Assembly: GCA_017617475.1 (NCBI GenBank)
Contig: JAFZWC010000077.1
Location: 1 to 49,436 of the forward strand
Direction of reading: 5' to 3'
Origin: Bacteroidales bacterium
Lineage (GTDB): Bacteria > Bacteroidota > Bacteroidia > Bacteroidales > UBA932
DNA length: 49,436 nt
The first letter of the stretch is position 1; every line of letters begins with the position of its first letter. Positions 26,168-34,287 of the stretch are shown piece after piece. The notes under the pieces were generated by a model that ran no database searches, was not told the origin of the DNA, and saw nothing but the letters and a program-made list of their open reading frames with translations. The translations under genes were made by a program, and so were the position numbers.

Positions 26168-27997
26168 TTAGTTTACGTTAATGACTACAACAATGGTCTC
26201 GGCGCCCTCGTAGGGCGTCACCTTGATGGTATACTTACCGGATTTGGTAAGCTGGAAGCGGTCTTCACGCTGAACCCATTTGGTTGTATTCCCCGAAGGA
26301 TCAGTAATGATCCAGGCTGCATCCGCATAAGAATAATTATGATTCGTGAGCCGGAAGTAGAAGTAATCTCCCGTACTGTATGAGGCTTCCGTCTTGATAA
26401 AGGCGGCGGGGTAAATGGGTATCTCACATGGGCCTAAACTGGGATTATCAAACTCTATCTTTTGATAATCAGAATCACCTTCCTTATAAAACATGGCGAA
26501 TTTGTCACCGAAAACCCCTGGACTCGTGAAATTAAAACCCCAACTGAATCCTTTGTAAAAATCGGGTTCACACGTAAAACCGGGATACTCTTGAATTGCA
26601 TCACCGGAAACATTGCCATCCCTATCCAACTTAAAAACCCCTAAATCTACGGTAACGGGAGTCATTCCTTTCACGGTCGCATGATAGAAAGTATAGTCTA
26701 TGCCTACATCGTTTATGAGTTCGGCACGAAATCCACTCGTTGCATCATACGGAAAAAACTTAATTCCAGTAACATACTGTGAAGTACCTCCCGAATCCGG
26801 GACGAAATCGATTAAGGCTTCTACGGAATAATAACTGCCAAATCCCTCATCGGTTACCCGATCGTCCTCAGGAGCCTGGTAGTCCGAATAATAGTAACCA
26901 TTACATAAGCCGCTCCAGCCAAAATTAAAGTGGAAGACCCTCTCTCCGCTATACAGGGCATATCCGTCTACCACGTAGGCATGGCCAGCACCGTTATCAG
27001 GGTCTGTACCAGAGTAAAAAACGGGATGATCCGTCACTTGTTCCTCAAGCATCTGGTCCCATTTCCAACCCGGGTAATAATCCCATTCACGACTCTTCTT
27101 AACAACACTCCTGGAATAGCCCATATGCTCACTCATTTCTGTAGGAACGAGCGTCGCATTTCCTTCTGTTGCATCCGTACTGTAATTGAGTTGAAGAATG
27201 GTTCCGATATCGTAAATCAGTTGAGCAATGTTGTTTTTCAAATCATCATCTGCAGCACGGAACTTTTGGTAATCCGTAAGAAGCTCCATTCCATCCCAAT
27301 CGTATACCGTCCCAAGGGTGTGTTCTGGGATAGTAGCCGTATGGCCTTTAATGCTTGAGGTGTAACCACTTACCGTTCCATTCCCGGATGCAGGATATTT
27401 GAACCAGGTCATTATCTCGGCCATGGCAATGGCTACACAACCACTAGCTGCGTGATCAGTATCTCCTGAAGCTATTGGTAATAACAGATTTCCCGGCGCA
27501 TCCTGGTCCCATTCCACCGTAGCTTTACCTCCCGGGAAGTATTTACCGGTAATGCCCGCTTCAGGCAAAATCTCTCCGGCCTTGGTTTCCGCAAATGCAT
27601 CCCACTGGGCTCTCACCTCGGCAGTGGCCACCTTAGTTGTGCGACTGTATCTTTTAATCCTCTCCATCCAGGCGCTTACGTTGCAGGGCATATTCTCTAC
27701 CTGGAAGCGGTTGGTGTAGGACAGGGCCAGCACCGGACGCACGTTGTCGTTACCGGCCACAATCACGAAGCCGCCGCCGTCCCGGCCCACTACGTAGAAG
27801 GCAGGATCCTGACCATCGGCCTTAGTGCCGGCCGTCTCGCCGTCCCAGATAATCTGGAGGCCGCTGGCCGACTTGGTAACAGGCTGCACCGAGAGCACCT
27901 TCTCGGCCACCTTCAGGGCCTTTTCGGGGGTGATGGGACCGGCATACAGCGCGGTAGCGAACCCGGCAAGCAAAAGAATCAGTATAGTCTTTTTCAT
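26168..27997 (-). CDS. C10 family (streptopain-like) cysteine peptidase
   Basis: An exported 609-residue protein with signal peptide MKKTILILLLAGFATALYA. Residues about 20-130 resemble the inhibitory propeptide of C10 peptidases (SpeB, interpain, periodontain). The catalytic domain has the nucleophile in HAASGCVAIAMAEIM (Cys187), the active-site His in GAGHAYVVDGY (His339) and the conserved FNFGWSG with Trp361. About 230 residues of beta-rich C-terminal sequence follow. The gene is a compositional mosaic: the propeptide part is GC-rich and the catalytic and C-terminal parts clearly AT-richer. It lies between a fimbrillin-like and a BIG2 lipoprotein gene with only 3-7 base gaps, so all three are probably made together at the cell surface. 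Confidence 0.9.
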   Translation of the reverse strand: MKKTILILLLAGFATALYAGPITPEKALKVAEKVLSVQPVTKSASGLQIIWDGETAGTKADGQDPAFYVVGRDGGGFVIVAGNDNVRPVLALSYTNRFQVENMPCNVSAWMERIKRYSRTTKVATAEVRAQWDAFAETKAGEILPEAGITGKYFPGGKATVEWDQDAPGNLLLPIASGDTDHAASGCVAIAMAEIMTWFKYPASGNGTVSGYTSSIKGHTATIPEHTLGTVYDWDGMELLTDYQKFRAADDDLKNNIAQLIYDIGTILQLNYSTDATEGNATLVPTEMSEHMGYSRSVVKKSREWDYYPGWKWDQMLEEQVTDHPVFYSGTDPDNGAGHAYVVDGYALYSGERVFHFNFGWSGLCNGYYYSDYQAPEDDRVTDEGFGSYYSVEALIDFVPDSGGTSQYVTGIKFFPYDATSGFRAELINDVGIDYTFYHATVKGMTPVTVDLGVFKLDRDGNVSGDAIQEYPGFTCEPDFYKGFSWGFNFTSPGVFGDKFAMFYKEGDSDYQKIEFDNPSLGPCEIPIYPAAFIKTEASYSTGDYFYFRLTNHNYSYADAAWIITDPSGNTTKWVQREDRFQLTKSGKYTIKVTPYEGAETIVVVINVN

Positions 27998-28000
27998 AGC

Positions 28001-29185
28001 TTAGTCCTCCAGCTTTTGAATGATACCTTCGCTACCGTTTACCAGCCACACCCTGTCCCCGGTTTTCTTGAGGACTTTGAAAGTCTTTGTGTCCGTAGTC
28101 TTCGTACTACCCTCCAGAGTGACGACGGTAGCCTCACAAGATTCTCCCAGCGCCATGTCGTTAGGTGTAGTGATTTCTGTGTAGAAGCCTTTGGAAAGGC
28201 TCTGCACACGAATATAACGCGTGCTTCCTGTCTTAAAGGCATACTGGCAAGTAGCGGAATCGTAGGCCTTGGAATCGTCCAGCGTTTCACCCGCACCAAT
28301 GGCCGGGAAATAGCCAAAACTGTCGGACTCGAAGAAGGCAGCTTTGTACTGCGCCGTATAGGCACTTTCCGGCATGTCCAGAATGGAAGAGCGCGTCACT
28401 TTGTTCACCGTGGCCTTGGCGCTCTTGAACATCACGTTGCCCTCCCCGTCCAGGAATTCCACCAGGAAACCCTGTTCGAAGGCCCCCGGAGGAAGCATAA
28501 GGCAGAAAGAGGCCGATGCCTTACCAGGGCCGTCCAGAGACAAGATACTCTGATCATCGGACGTTTTGGCGCCCATGCTTAACGACGGCGTATCTCCGCT
28601 CAAACTCACCGTGCCTGCACCATTGAGAGCTTCGTCTCCCATGGTTTGCAGACGGATTCCGGAGATGGACTTACCGCCGGAAAGGGTGAAGGCAACGCCG
28701 CCCAGGACATTCTTGAAGTTCAATTGTTTTATGGCTTCGGCCTTGGCAGCAGCAACCGCCGCGCCGCTGCCGAAACCGCCCTCCACATAACTCTGCGTGG
28801 CGGGTAAGGTAACTGCGACACCGGTGCCGCTGAGGGAACCTCCCGCGTCAGCCGGGTAGACGGCATAGAAGGGACCGTTCCCCGAAAGGGCGTCTCCCGT
28901 AAATTCTCCGGCTGTGGTACCTGCACCGCCCGACAAAGTATACACTACGCCGCCAGGGGTGCTGCTGTTGTAAACTTTGATTTTGTCTCCAGCGCTCCAG
29001 AGAACCTTGCGTTCAGAAGAAAGGGAAGTTTTGGTGCCGACAGGCTGTTCCAGAGTGGCCTTGATGGTAATCTGTTTCCCACTCGGCCGGGTGGCTGGGC
29101 CATCCTGCTCGGCATTCTTGCATTGGGTGACAAATAACATCACCAAAGCAAGCATGGCCGGGTACAAAAGGCTACGCGTATTCAT
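28001..29185 (-). CDS. Fimbrillin-like lipoprotein
   Basis: A 394-residue lipoprotein with lipobox VTQC (Cys22). The N-terminal part (GTKTSLSSERKVLWSAGDKI, then FYAVYPADAGGSLSG and VTLPATQSYVEGG) is characteristic of Bacteroidales fimbrillin-family and Mfa-like proteins. The C-terminal part is beta-rich and unrecognised. Fimbrillins are exported as lipoproteins and trimmed by proteases before assembly, so its position three bases before a cysteine peptidase gene is suggestive. The start codon lies about 20 bases from a -7 element. It may be a cell-surface protein rather than a pilus subunit; no other pilus genes are present. Confidence 0.75.
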   Translation of the reverse strand: MNTRSLLYPAMLALVMLFVTQCKNAEQDGPATRPSGKQITIKATLEQPVGTKTSLSSERKVLWSAGDKIKVYNSSTPGGVVYTLSGGAGTTAGEFTGDALSGNGPFYAVYPADAGGSLSGTGVAVTLPATQSYVEGGFGSGAAVAAAKAEAIKQLNFKNVLGGVAFTLSGGKSISGIRLQTMGDEALNGAGTVSLSGDTPSLSMGAKTSDDQSILSLDGPGKASASFCLMLPPGAFEQGFLVEFLDGEGNVMFKSAKATVNKVTRSSILDMPESAYTAQYKAAFFESDSFGYFPAIGAGETLDDSKAYDSATCQYAFKTGSTRYIRVQSLSKGFYTEITTPNDMALGESCEATVVTLEGSTKTTDTKTFKVLKKTGDRVWLVNGSEGIIQKLED

Positions 29186-29206
29186 TGGCTATTAGTTTGG
29201 TCTTTA

Positions 29207-29214
29207 CAAAGATA
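29207..29214 (-). promoter_or_regulatory. -7 element for the surface-protein operon
   Basis: TATCTTTG on the minus strand, 21 bases before the fimbrillin-like ATG. The -33 position has only TTCG (29239-29236). Confidence 0.6.
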
Positions 29215-29308
29215 GTCTTTTTCTCGGAAAAACCAGCGAATCTGGACAAGAAAACATGTTCCTTCTAATATCCTGACATCTAATGAATTGATTATCGGAA
29301 AAATATTG

Positions 29309-29339
29309 TTGGGGAAATCGGTTTTTATTGTTACCTTTG
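29309..29339 (+). promoter_or_regulatory. Promoter of a short transcript upstream of dnaX
   Basis: TTG at 29309-29311, 20 bases, then TACCTTTG at 29332-29339. Both elements and spacing match the Bacteroidota consensus. It faces two intrinsic terminators, not directly a long gene. Confidence 0.75.
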
Positions 29340-29345
29340 CAACAC

Positions 29346-29431
29346 CATGATATGGTCGTGCCGCTTTGGCGGAATTGAAACTACCAATTAATGGCATTTC
29401 AGCCCTCACTGGAATGCCATTTTTCTCTTTT
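29346..29431 (+). ncRNA. Candidate small RNA or 14-codon leader ORF
   Basis: The predicted transcript is 85-90 bases long if it stops at the first terminator. It can form ACCAT/ATGGT, CCGC/GCGG and AATTG/CAATT stems before the terminator stem. It also contains a 14-codon ORF, MIWSCRFGGIETTN, with an ATG at 29347, seven bases after the -7 element, which is the geometry of leaderless genes elsewhere in this window. Its stop codon overlaps the foot of the terminator. It could be a regulatory RNA, a small peptide gene or an attenuator leader for dnaX. I do not recognise it as SRP RNA, 6S or any riboswitch. Confidence 0.5.
29390..29431 (+). terminator. Intrinsic terminator, first of two before dnaX
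   Basis: A 13-bp stem (29390-29402 with 29409-29421) with one G-T wobble and a 6-base loop is followed by TTTCTCTTTT. Confidence 0.88.
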
Positions 29432-29458
29432 GATCTTCTGATTCGACCTGAGGCCCCG

Positions 29459-29492
29459 GGGAGAGCTTTGGCTCTCCCTTTTTGCTTTTTTT
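29459..29492 (+). terminator. Intrinsic terminator, second of two before dnaX
   Basis: GGGAGAGC-tttg-GCTCTCCC, a perfect 8-bp stem with a 4-base loop, followed by TTTTTGCTTTTTTT. Confidence 0.9.
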
Positions 29493-29536
29493 GTTGAAGC
29501 GCAAACAAAAGTGGAGGAAAAAGAACAGGTTTTTGT

Positions 29537-29544
29537 TATCTTTG
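29537..29544 (+). promoter_or_regulatory. -7 element of dnaX
   Basis: TATCTTTG ends six bases before the dnaX ATG; no clear -33 TTG is seen. The mRNA should start at or next to the start codon. Confidence 0.6.
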
Positions 29545-29550
29545 TATTTT

Positions 29551-31326
29551 ATGAGCGACTACATAGTATCGGCAAGGAAGTACAGGCCGGACTCCTTCGA
29601 AACCCTCATCGGCCAGGACACTATAGCCCGCACCCTGTCCAACTCCATCCGGAGGGGGCAGCTGGCCCACGCCTATCTGTTCTGCGGGCCCAGGGGAGTG
29701 GGTAAAACCACCACGGCGCGCATCTTCGCCAAGATGATCAACTGCGCCCATCCCGGTCCGGAGATGGAACCGTGCGGCGAGTGCGAGTCCTGCGTGAGCT
29801 TCCAGGAAGGCCGCAGCTATTGTATCCATGAGCTGGATGCGGCGTCCAACAACTCCGTTGAGGATATCAAGACCCTCATGGAGCAGGTGCAGGTTCCCCC
29901 GCAGGTGGGTAAGTACAGCGTGTACATCATAGACGAGGTGCACATGCTGTCCCAGTCGGCCTTCAACGCCTTCCTCAAGACCCTGGAAGAGCCGCCGGCA
30001 CACGCCATCTTCATCCTGGCCACCACGGAGAAGCACAAGATCCTGCCCACCATCCTGAGCCGGTGCCAGACGTACGACTTCAACCGCATCAGCATACCTG
30101 ACATGGTGCGCAACCTCCGGGGAATAGCCCAGAAAGAAGGCGTAACCATAGACGACGAGTCCCTGCACGAGATTGCCGCCAAGGCCGACGGTGCCATGCG
30201 CGACGCCCTCACCATCTTTGACCAGACGGTGGCCTTCTGCGGCACCACGGTCAAGTACGAGGACGTGATCCGCAACCTCAATGTCCTGGACTATAAGTAT
30301 TGTTTCAAGCTGGTGGAGGATTTCCTTGCCGGGAACTACGGCGGGGCTTTCCTCACCTTCGACGAGATTCTGGCCAAGGGCTTCAACGCACTCCACTTTG
30401 TGGGCTCGCTGTCTACCCACCTCCGTAATCTGGTGGTAGCCAAGACGGGCGGCCTGGAACCCCTGCTGGAGTTGCCCGATTCCCTGAAGAAGCTGTATGC
30501 CGAGCAGGCGGCCCGGTGCTCCCACCAGTTCCTCTACGAGGCCCTGGGCATCACCACCGCTTGCGAGACCGGCTACAAGGCGGCCGTCAACCCCCGCCTG
30601 CACATAGAGTTCGCCCTAATGCGCCTGAGCTACCTCCTTGGCAAGCCCTCCGACAAGCCCGCTGTGGCTGTTTCGACGGGGGCAGACACCCCTCCGGTCG
30701 CTAATAAGAGGGCCGAGGCTCCCTCCGGGGTGTCAGCCCCCGTCATACCGAGTCCAGCCCCTGTCATACCGAGCGCCGCCCCTGTCATACCGAGCCCCGA
30801 AGGGGCGAGTGTATCTCCTGCCTCGAAGGTAGAGGCTCCTGCTCCCTCCCGTCGCCGCACCCCCAAGACGGGTTCGGCCCTTTCCATGAGCGCCATCATG
30901 GAGGAGAAGAAGGAAGAATCGGCCCCTATGGAGGCCGCGCCTCAGAATCAGGCCCTGCCGGACGACGACCTGGTGCGCCTACAGTGGAAGGAACTGGCCA
31001 AGCAGTACAGCGCCAAGCCCCGTCTGGCCAGCATGCTTTCCAGCGGGAACATCAACCTGAGTGAGGAGAACGGCGTCAAGCAGGTGGAATTCTTCGTAAC
31101 CAACGACTCCCAGAAGCAGTGGGTCGAAGAAAAGATGCTCCGCGAACTGGAAACCAAGCTCCGGGAACTGGTCTCCTGCACCAAGGTGAACGTGCTGGTG
31201 TCCGTCACTCCCATGGAAGAAACCGAGAAAGTGCCCTACATGCCCGAAGAAAAGGCCAAGGATCTTATGGAAAAGAACCCCGAGGTCCGCGCATTCGTGG
31301 CCGATATGGGACTTGATACCAAATAG
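29551..31326 (+). CDS. dnaX: DNA polymerase III subunit gamma/tau
   Basis: ATPase of the replicative clamp loader. The 591-residue protein starts [16 protein letters not shown], with Walker [10 protein letters not shown] at 46-54, a four-cysteine zinc module (Cys65, 75, 78, 81), Walker B IIDEVHML at about 126-133 and sensor 1 [22 protein letters not shown]+ and collar domains end near residue 370. A Pro/Ala-rich linker then joins a conserved C-terminal domain. The linker contains heptapeptide repeats encoded by a REP-like element (30742-30817). Longer readings that begin upstream at 29482 are rejected because they cross the terminator and promoter. No A-rich slippery site like that of E. coli dnaX was noticed. 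lptB follows by one base. Confidence 0.96.
   Translation: MSDYIVSARKYRPDSFETLIGQDTIARTLSNSIRRGQLAHAYLFCGPRGVGKTTTARIFAKMINCAHPGPEMEPCGECESCVSFQEGRSYCIHELDAASNNSVEDIKTLMEQVQVPPQVGKYSVYIIDEVHMLSQSAFNAFLKTLEEPPAHAIFILATTEKHKILPTILSRCQTYDFNRISIPDMVRNLRGIAQKEGVTIDDESLHEIAAKADGAMRDALTIFDQTVAFCGTTVKYEDVIRNLNVLDYKYCFKLVEDFLAGNYGGAFLTFDEILAKGFNALHFVGSLSTHLRNLVVAKTGGLEPLLELPDSLKKLYAEQAARCSHQFLYEALGITTACETGYKAAVNPRLHIEFALMRLSYLLGKPSDKPAVAVSTGADTPPVANKRAEAPSGVSAPVIPSPAPVIPSAAPVIPSPEGASVSPASKVEAPAPSRRRTPKTGSALSMSAIMEEKKEESAPMEAAPQNQALPDDDLVRLQWKELAKQYSAKPRLASMLSSGNINLSEENGVKQVEFFVTNDSQKQWVEEKMLRELETKLRELVSCTKVNVLVSVTPMEETEKVPYMPEEKAKDLMEKNPEVRAFVADMGLDTK
30742..30817 (+). repeat. REP-like element inside the dnaX linker
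   Basis: GTCATACCGAG occurs three times with an exact 21-base period (30742, 30763, 30784). The last copy continues with CCCCGAAGGGG and GAGTGTATCTC, so it matches the right arm of the intergenic element at 5012-5047. It is read in frame as [21 protein letters not shown]. It lies in the disordered linker, about residues 398-423. Confidence 0.8.
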
Positions 31327-31327
31327 C

Positions 31328-32131
31328 ATGAAACTAAGAGCAGAAAAACTTGTCAAGAAATATGGCGTCCGCACGGTGGTGAAGGGCGTGTCCATGGAAG
31401 TGCAGCAGGGAGAGATTGTGGGTTTCCTGGGCCCTAACGGAGCCGGCAAGACCACCAGTTTCTACATGATTACCGGACAAATCAAGCCCAACGGCGGCCG
31501 CATCTTCCTGGACGACGATGAAGGAAACACCACGGAAATCACCACACTGCCCATGTACCAGCGGGCCCAGAAGGGGATAGGCTACCTGCCTCAGGAAGCT
31601 TCCGTCTTCCGCAAAATGTCGGTGGAAGACAACATTCTTTCCGTGATGGAACTGTCCAAGAGTACAGAAAACATGACCAAGGCCGAACGCCTGGAGCGCA
31701 TGGAGCGTCTCATTGACGAGTTCAACCTCTCCAAGGTGCGCAAGTCCCTGGGCATCCAGCTCTCCGGCGGTGAGCGCCGCCGCTGCGAGATTGCCCGCGC
31801 CCTGGCCGTAGATCCCAAGTTCATCCTCCTGGACGAACCCTTCGCCGGCGTGGACCCCATTGCCGTGGAAGACATCCAGTACATCATTGCCAAACTCAAA
31901 TACCGCAATATCGGCGTCATTATCACCGACCACAATGTGGGTGAAACCCTGGCCATCACAGACCGCGCTTACCTCCTGTACGAAGGGGTTATCTTACAAT
32001 CCGGAACCCCCGAGGAATTGGCGGCCGATGAAGATGTCCGCACAAAATATCTCGGTTCTGGCTTTGTACTAAAGCGCTCTAAATCAGTGGAAAGGGCGCG
32101 CGCCGAGGTAGAGCACGAACACATTGTTTAA
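31328..32131 (+). CDS. lptB: LPS export ABC transporter ATP-binding protein LptB
   Basis: Cytoplasmic ATPase that powers lipopolysaccharide extraction from the inner membrane with LptFG. The 267-residue protein has Walker [10 protein letters not shown] at 35-43, the Q-loop region [17 protein letters not shown] typical of LptB, signature [15 protein letters not shown], Walker [13 protein letters not shown] and the switch His in [10 protein letters not shown]. It is about 25 residues longer than E. coli LptB owing to a C-terminal tail ([17 protein letters not shown]), as in other Bacteroidota. The ATG at 31328, just after the dnaX stop, is preferred over 31313 inside dnaX. A sigma-54-like promoter begins four bases after its stop. 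Confidence 0.93.
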   Translation: MKLRAEKLVKKYGVRTVVKGVSMEVQQGEIVGFLGPNGAGKTTSFYMITGQIKPNGGRIFLDDDEGNTTEITTLPMYQRAQKGIGYLPQEASVFRKMSVEDNILSVMELSKSTENMTKAERLERMERLIDEFNLSKVRKSLGIQLSGGERRRCEIARALAVDPKFILLDEPFAGVDPIAVEDIQYIIAKLKYRNIGVIITDHNVGETLAITDRAYLLYEGVILQSGTPEELAADEDVRTKYLGSGFVLKRSKSVERARAEVEHEHIV

Positions 32132-32134
32132 AGT

Positions 32135-32150
32135 TTGGCACGCTGCTTGC
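32135..32150 (+). promoter_or_regulatory. Sigma-54-type promoter after lptB
   Basis: TTGGCACG, CTGC, TTGC, followed by T: every invariant base of the -24/-12 consensus (YTGGCACG, N4, TTGCW) is present with the right 12-base GG-to-GC spacing. Transcription should begin near 32162. The next gene is convergent, so no protein-coding target lies downstream. Confidence 0.7.
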
Positions 32151-32161
32151 TTATAGCTAAA

Positions 32162-32236
32162 CCGGTTAGTTTTAGTTGGTTTAGTTAATAATAGGTTAGA
32201 ATGAACCGGACCTCGTGAGGGATCCGGTTCATTCTA
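32162..32236 (+). ncRNA. Candidate sigma-54-dependent small RNA
   Basis: From the predicted start to the end of the terminator hairpin the transcript is about 75 bases. It has three GGTTAG/GGTTTAG repeats (32164, 32178, 32194), which could be pairing sites, and only a 5-codon ORF. The 3' end is a strong hairpin. The existence of the RNA is inferred from promoter plus terminator; no family is recognised. Confidence 0.45.
32197..32236. terminator. Bidirectional terminator overlapping the ctpA-like stop codon
   Basis: A perfect 14-bp stem (TAGAATGAACCGGA with TCCGGTTCATTCTA) encloses a loop that can form a small inner stem. The right arm includes the stop codon of the minus-strand S41 peptidase gene. 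Confidence 0.8.
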
Positions 32237-33820
32237 TATCAGTTCCAGCGCTTTCTGCACAGTGTCGTCCACCGGCAGATAGTATTTGTAGAAAGCATTG
32301 TCACCCAGTTTGGAATAGCGCGCGATGAGCGCCCTCAGCTGGGGTACCAGGTAAGGGGCCGATTCGTTCCACTCCGCCTCGGTGCAGCGGATGCCGTCCT
32401 TGGCGCGGGCGAAAGCCGTAAATTCGGCCTTGATGTTGATTCCGTCCAGGAAGCGGTCCATCTGGTCGTACGAGTCGATGGAGGCCAGACGGGTGGTATA
32501 GCGGTCGAAAATCTCGGAAGCGAAGCGCATCTGCGTAGCCTTGCGGTTGCAGGCTATGTGGAAACTGGAGGCGCGGGTGGTATCCATGGGGACGAATACG
32601 TCCGGCATAATTCCGCCGCCGCCGTAAACCACGCGTCCGCTGCGGGTATGGTGCACGTCTTCCTTATTGAGTTTGACGCTGTCGGCGCTGAAGACCTCTC
32701 CGTCGGCGTAGCGGCGGTAGATGTCGTAATTGTAGTTCTCCGAGGTTCCGTAGGGCTTCTGGATGCATCGGCCCGAAGGGGTGTAATACCGCGCTACAGT
32801 CAGGCGGATGCCCGATTTGTCCGTGAAGAAGAAGGGCTCCTGCACCAGGCCTTTTCCGAAGGAACGGCGGCCCATCACCGTGCCGCGGTCGTTGTCCTGG
32901 ATGGCCCCGGCCAGGATTTCACTGGCCGATGCCGAGTTCTCGCTGATGAGCACTGTAAGACCTACGCTCTGGAGCAAGCCCCTTCCATCGGCCTTGAAGA
33001 CCTCTTTGGGCCTGTGTTTTCCTTCCAGATAGACTATAGTGTCACCGGAGGAGAGGAAATCGTTGGAGAGGAGGAGGGCCTGGTCCATGTAGCCGCCGGA
33101 ATTGTCCCGGACGTCGAAGATGAGGTGGGCCATGCCCTGGTCCAGCAGCTTCATGGCTGCCTCGTGGCATTCCTGATAGGTGGTGCGGGAGAATTTACTC
33201 AGGCGGATGTACCCCACGCCCGGACGGGCCATGAAGGCGGCGTCCATGCTGTGTACGGGAATCTTGCCGCGGGTAATCTCGAACGGAATTACGTCGGGAC
33301 CGCGCTTGACGGTAATCACCACCTTGCTGCCCGAAGGACCCTTGATGTGGGCCACCATGCTGTCCTGGGGGTATTTGACGCCGGCTATCACCAGGTCGTC
33401 CACCTTAAGGAGACGGTCGCCGGGCTGCAGGCCCACTTTCTCGGACGGGCCGCCGGAAATGACCTCCAGTACTATGGCCGTGTCGTTGGGCACGTTGAAC
33501 TGGATGCCGATGCCGTCAAAATTGCCGGCGAGGGACTGCTCGGAGGCCTCCAGCTCTACGGGCGGCAGATACACCGAGTGGGGATCCAGTTTGGCCAGGG
33601 CCGCCGATACGGAAGCCTGAGTCATACCGTCCCGGTCCAGCGTGTCCACATAATTCTCCTCCACGATTCCCAGAATAAGATTGAGCTTCTGCCAGTTCCG
33701 GTTCTCGACGCGGTACTGGTGCTGGCGCTCGCGATAGCGCACTATGGAAAAGGTGACCAGCGCGCCGATCACAATGCCCAGAACCACCTGGAGGATCTGT
33801 ATCAGGAATTTCCTTTGCAT
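32234..33820 (-). CDS. S41 family C-terminal processing peptidase (CtpA/Prc-like)
   Basis: Periplasmic serine protease, 528 residues, anchored by an N-terminal signal or membrane segment (LQVVLGIVIGALVTFSIV). A PDZ domain (about 105-180, with GLQPGDRLLKVDD) precedes the S41 core. The catalytic serine lies in ENSASASE (residues 294-301) and the lysine is K323 in RRSFGKGLVQ, so the Ser-Lys dyad is complete. A C-terminal extension of about 150 residues after PSGRCIQKPYG is typical of Bacteroidota members. It is the last gene of a minus-strand group with the deaminase (5-base gap), ligase and DUF3352-like genes. Confidence 0.93.
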   Translation of the reverse strand: MQRKFLIQILQVVLGIVIGALVTFSIVRYRERQHQYRVENRNWQKLNLILGIVEENYVDTLDRDGMTQASVSAALAKLDPHSVYLPPVELEASEQSLAGNFDGIGIQFNVPNDTAIVLEVISGGPSEKVGLQPGDRLLKVDDLVIAGVKYPQDSMVAHIKGPSGSKVVITVKRGPDVIPFEITRGKIPVHSMDAAFMARPGVGYIRLSKFSRTTYQECHEAAMKLLDQGMAHLIFDVRDNSGGYMDQALLLSNDFLSSGDTIVYLEGKHRPKEVFKADGRGLLQSVGLTVLISENSASASEILAGAIQDNDRGTVMGRRSFGKGLVQEPFFFTDKSGIRLTVARYYTPSGRCIQKPYGTSENYNYDIYRRYADGEVFSADSVKLNKEDVHHTRSGRVVYGGGGIMPDVFVPMDTTRASSFHIACNRKATQMRFASEIFDRYTTRLASIDSYDQMDRFLDGINIKAEFTAFARAKDGIRCTEAEWNESAPYLVPQLRALIARYSKLGDNAFYKYYLPVDDTVQKALELI

Positions 33821-33825
33821 ATATT

Positions 33826-34233
33826 CTATTGAATCTGCTCCACTTCAATGCCGGCGCGGGCCAACAGGTCAATGCCGTCGGTGAGGCGGTAGGCGTCGCG
33901 GTAAACCACGCGCTTGATGCCGGACTGGATGATGAGCTTGGCGCACTCGGCGCAGGGGGACGCCGTCACGAAGAGTGTGGCGCCCTCGCTGCTATTGCCG
34001 CTCTTGGCCACCTTGGTGATGGCGTTGGCTTCGGCATGCAGCACGTAGGGTTTGGTGACGCCGTTCTCGTCTTCGCAGATGTTCTCGAAGCCCGAGGGCG
34101 TACCGTTGTAACCGTCCGAGATAATGGTGCGGTCCTTGACCAGCAGTGCACCCACCTTCCTGCGCTTGCAGTAGGAATTCTGGGCCCAAACCTCGGCCAT
34201 TTCCAGATAACTCTTATCAAATTTTTGTGACAT
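33826..34233 (-). CDS. Deoxycytidylate deaminase family protein
   Basis: Zinc-dependent cytidine/deoxycytidylate deaminase, 135 residues, expected to convert dCMP to dUMP for thymidylate synthesis. The zinc and proton-shuttle motif HAEANAI and the second zinc motif PCAECAKLI are complete, and GYNGTPSGFENICED is the usual nucleotide-binding segment of dCMP deaminases (ComEB-like). An ATG at 34263 would add ten residues encoded by a REP-like element, so ATG 34233 is chosen. Confidence 0.92.
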   Translation of the reverse strand: MSQKFDKSYLEMAEVWAQNSYCKRRKVGALLVKDRTIISDGYNGTPSGFENICEDENGVTKPYVLHAEANAITKVAKSGNSSEGATLFVTASPCAECAKLIIQSGIKRVVYRDAYRLTDGIDLLARAGIEVEQIQ

Positions 34234-34262
34234 AAGATACGCTCGCTTCGCTCGGTATGACA
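34234..34262. repeat. REP-like element between ligase and deaminase genes
   Basis: Contains CGCTTCGCTCGGTATGACA and ends at the deaminase start codon. It is nearly identical to the left arm at 4978-5007 over 28 bases, with one difference. Confidence 0.75.
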
Positions 34263-34287
34263 ATTAGGTTCCTGTATGACAAACGGG

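Noticed and set aside
29346..29492. SRP (4.5S) RNA gene next to dnaX, as in Firmicutes
   Set aside because: The conserved domain IV motifs (GGAAG-type tetraloop stem and AGCA side) are absent, and the fold is several small stems rather than one long rod.
29182..29508. A 108-codon minus-strand open frame between the fimbrillin-like gene and dnaX
   Set aside because: It spans two terminators and two promoters of the plus strand and gives no recognisable protein.
30870..30930. Programmed frameshift site in dnaX for a separate gamma product
   Set aside because: No A-rich slippery heptamer with a downstream hairpin was seen near the linker end.
34234..34263. An N-terminal extension of the deaminase from ATG 34263, and likewise of the pseudouridine synthase from ATG 11272
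   Set aside because: Both extensions are encoded by the dispersed REP-like repeat and are not part of the protein families.
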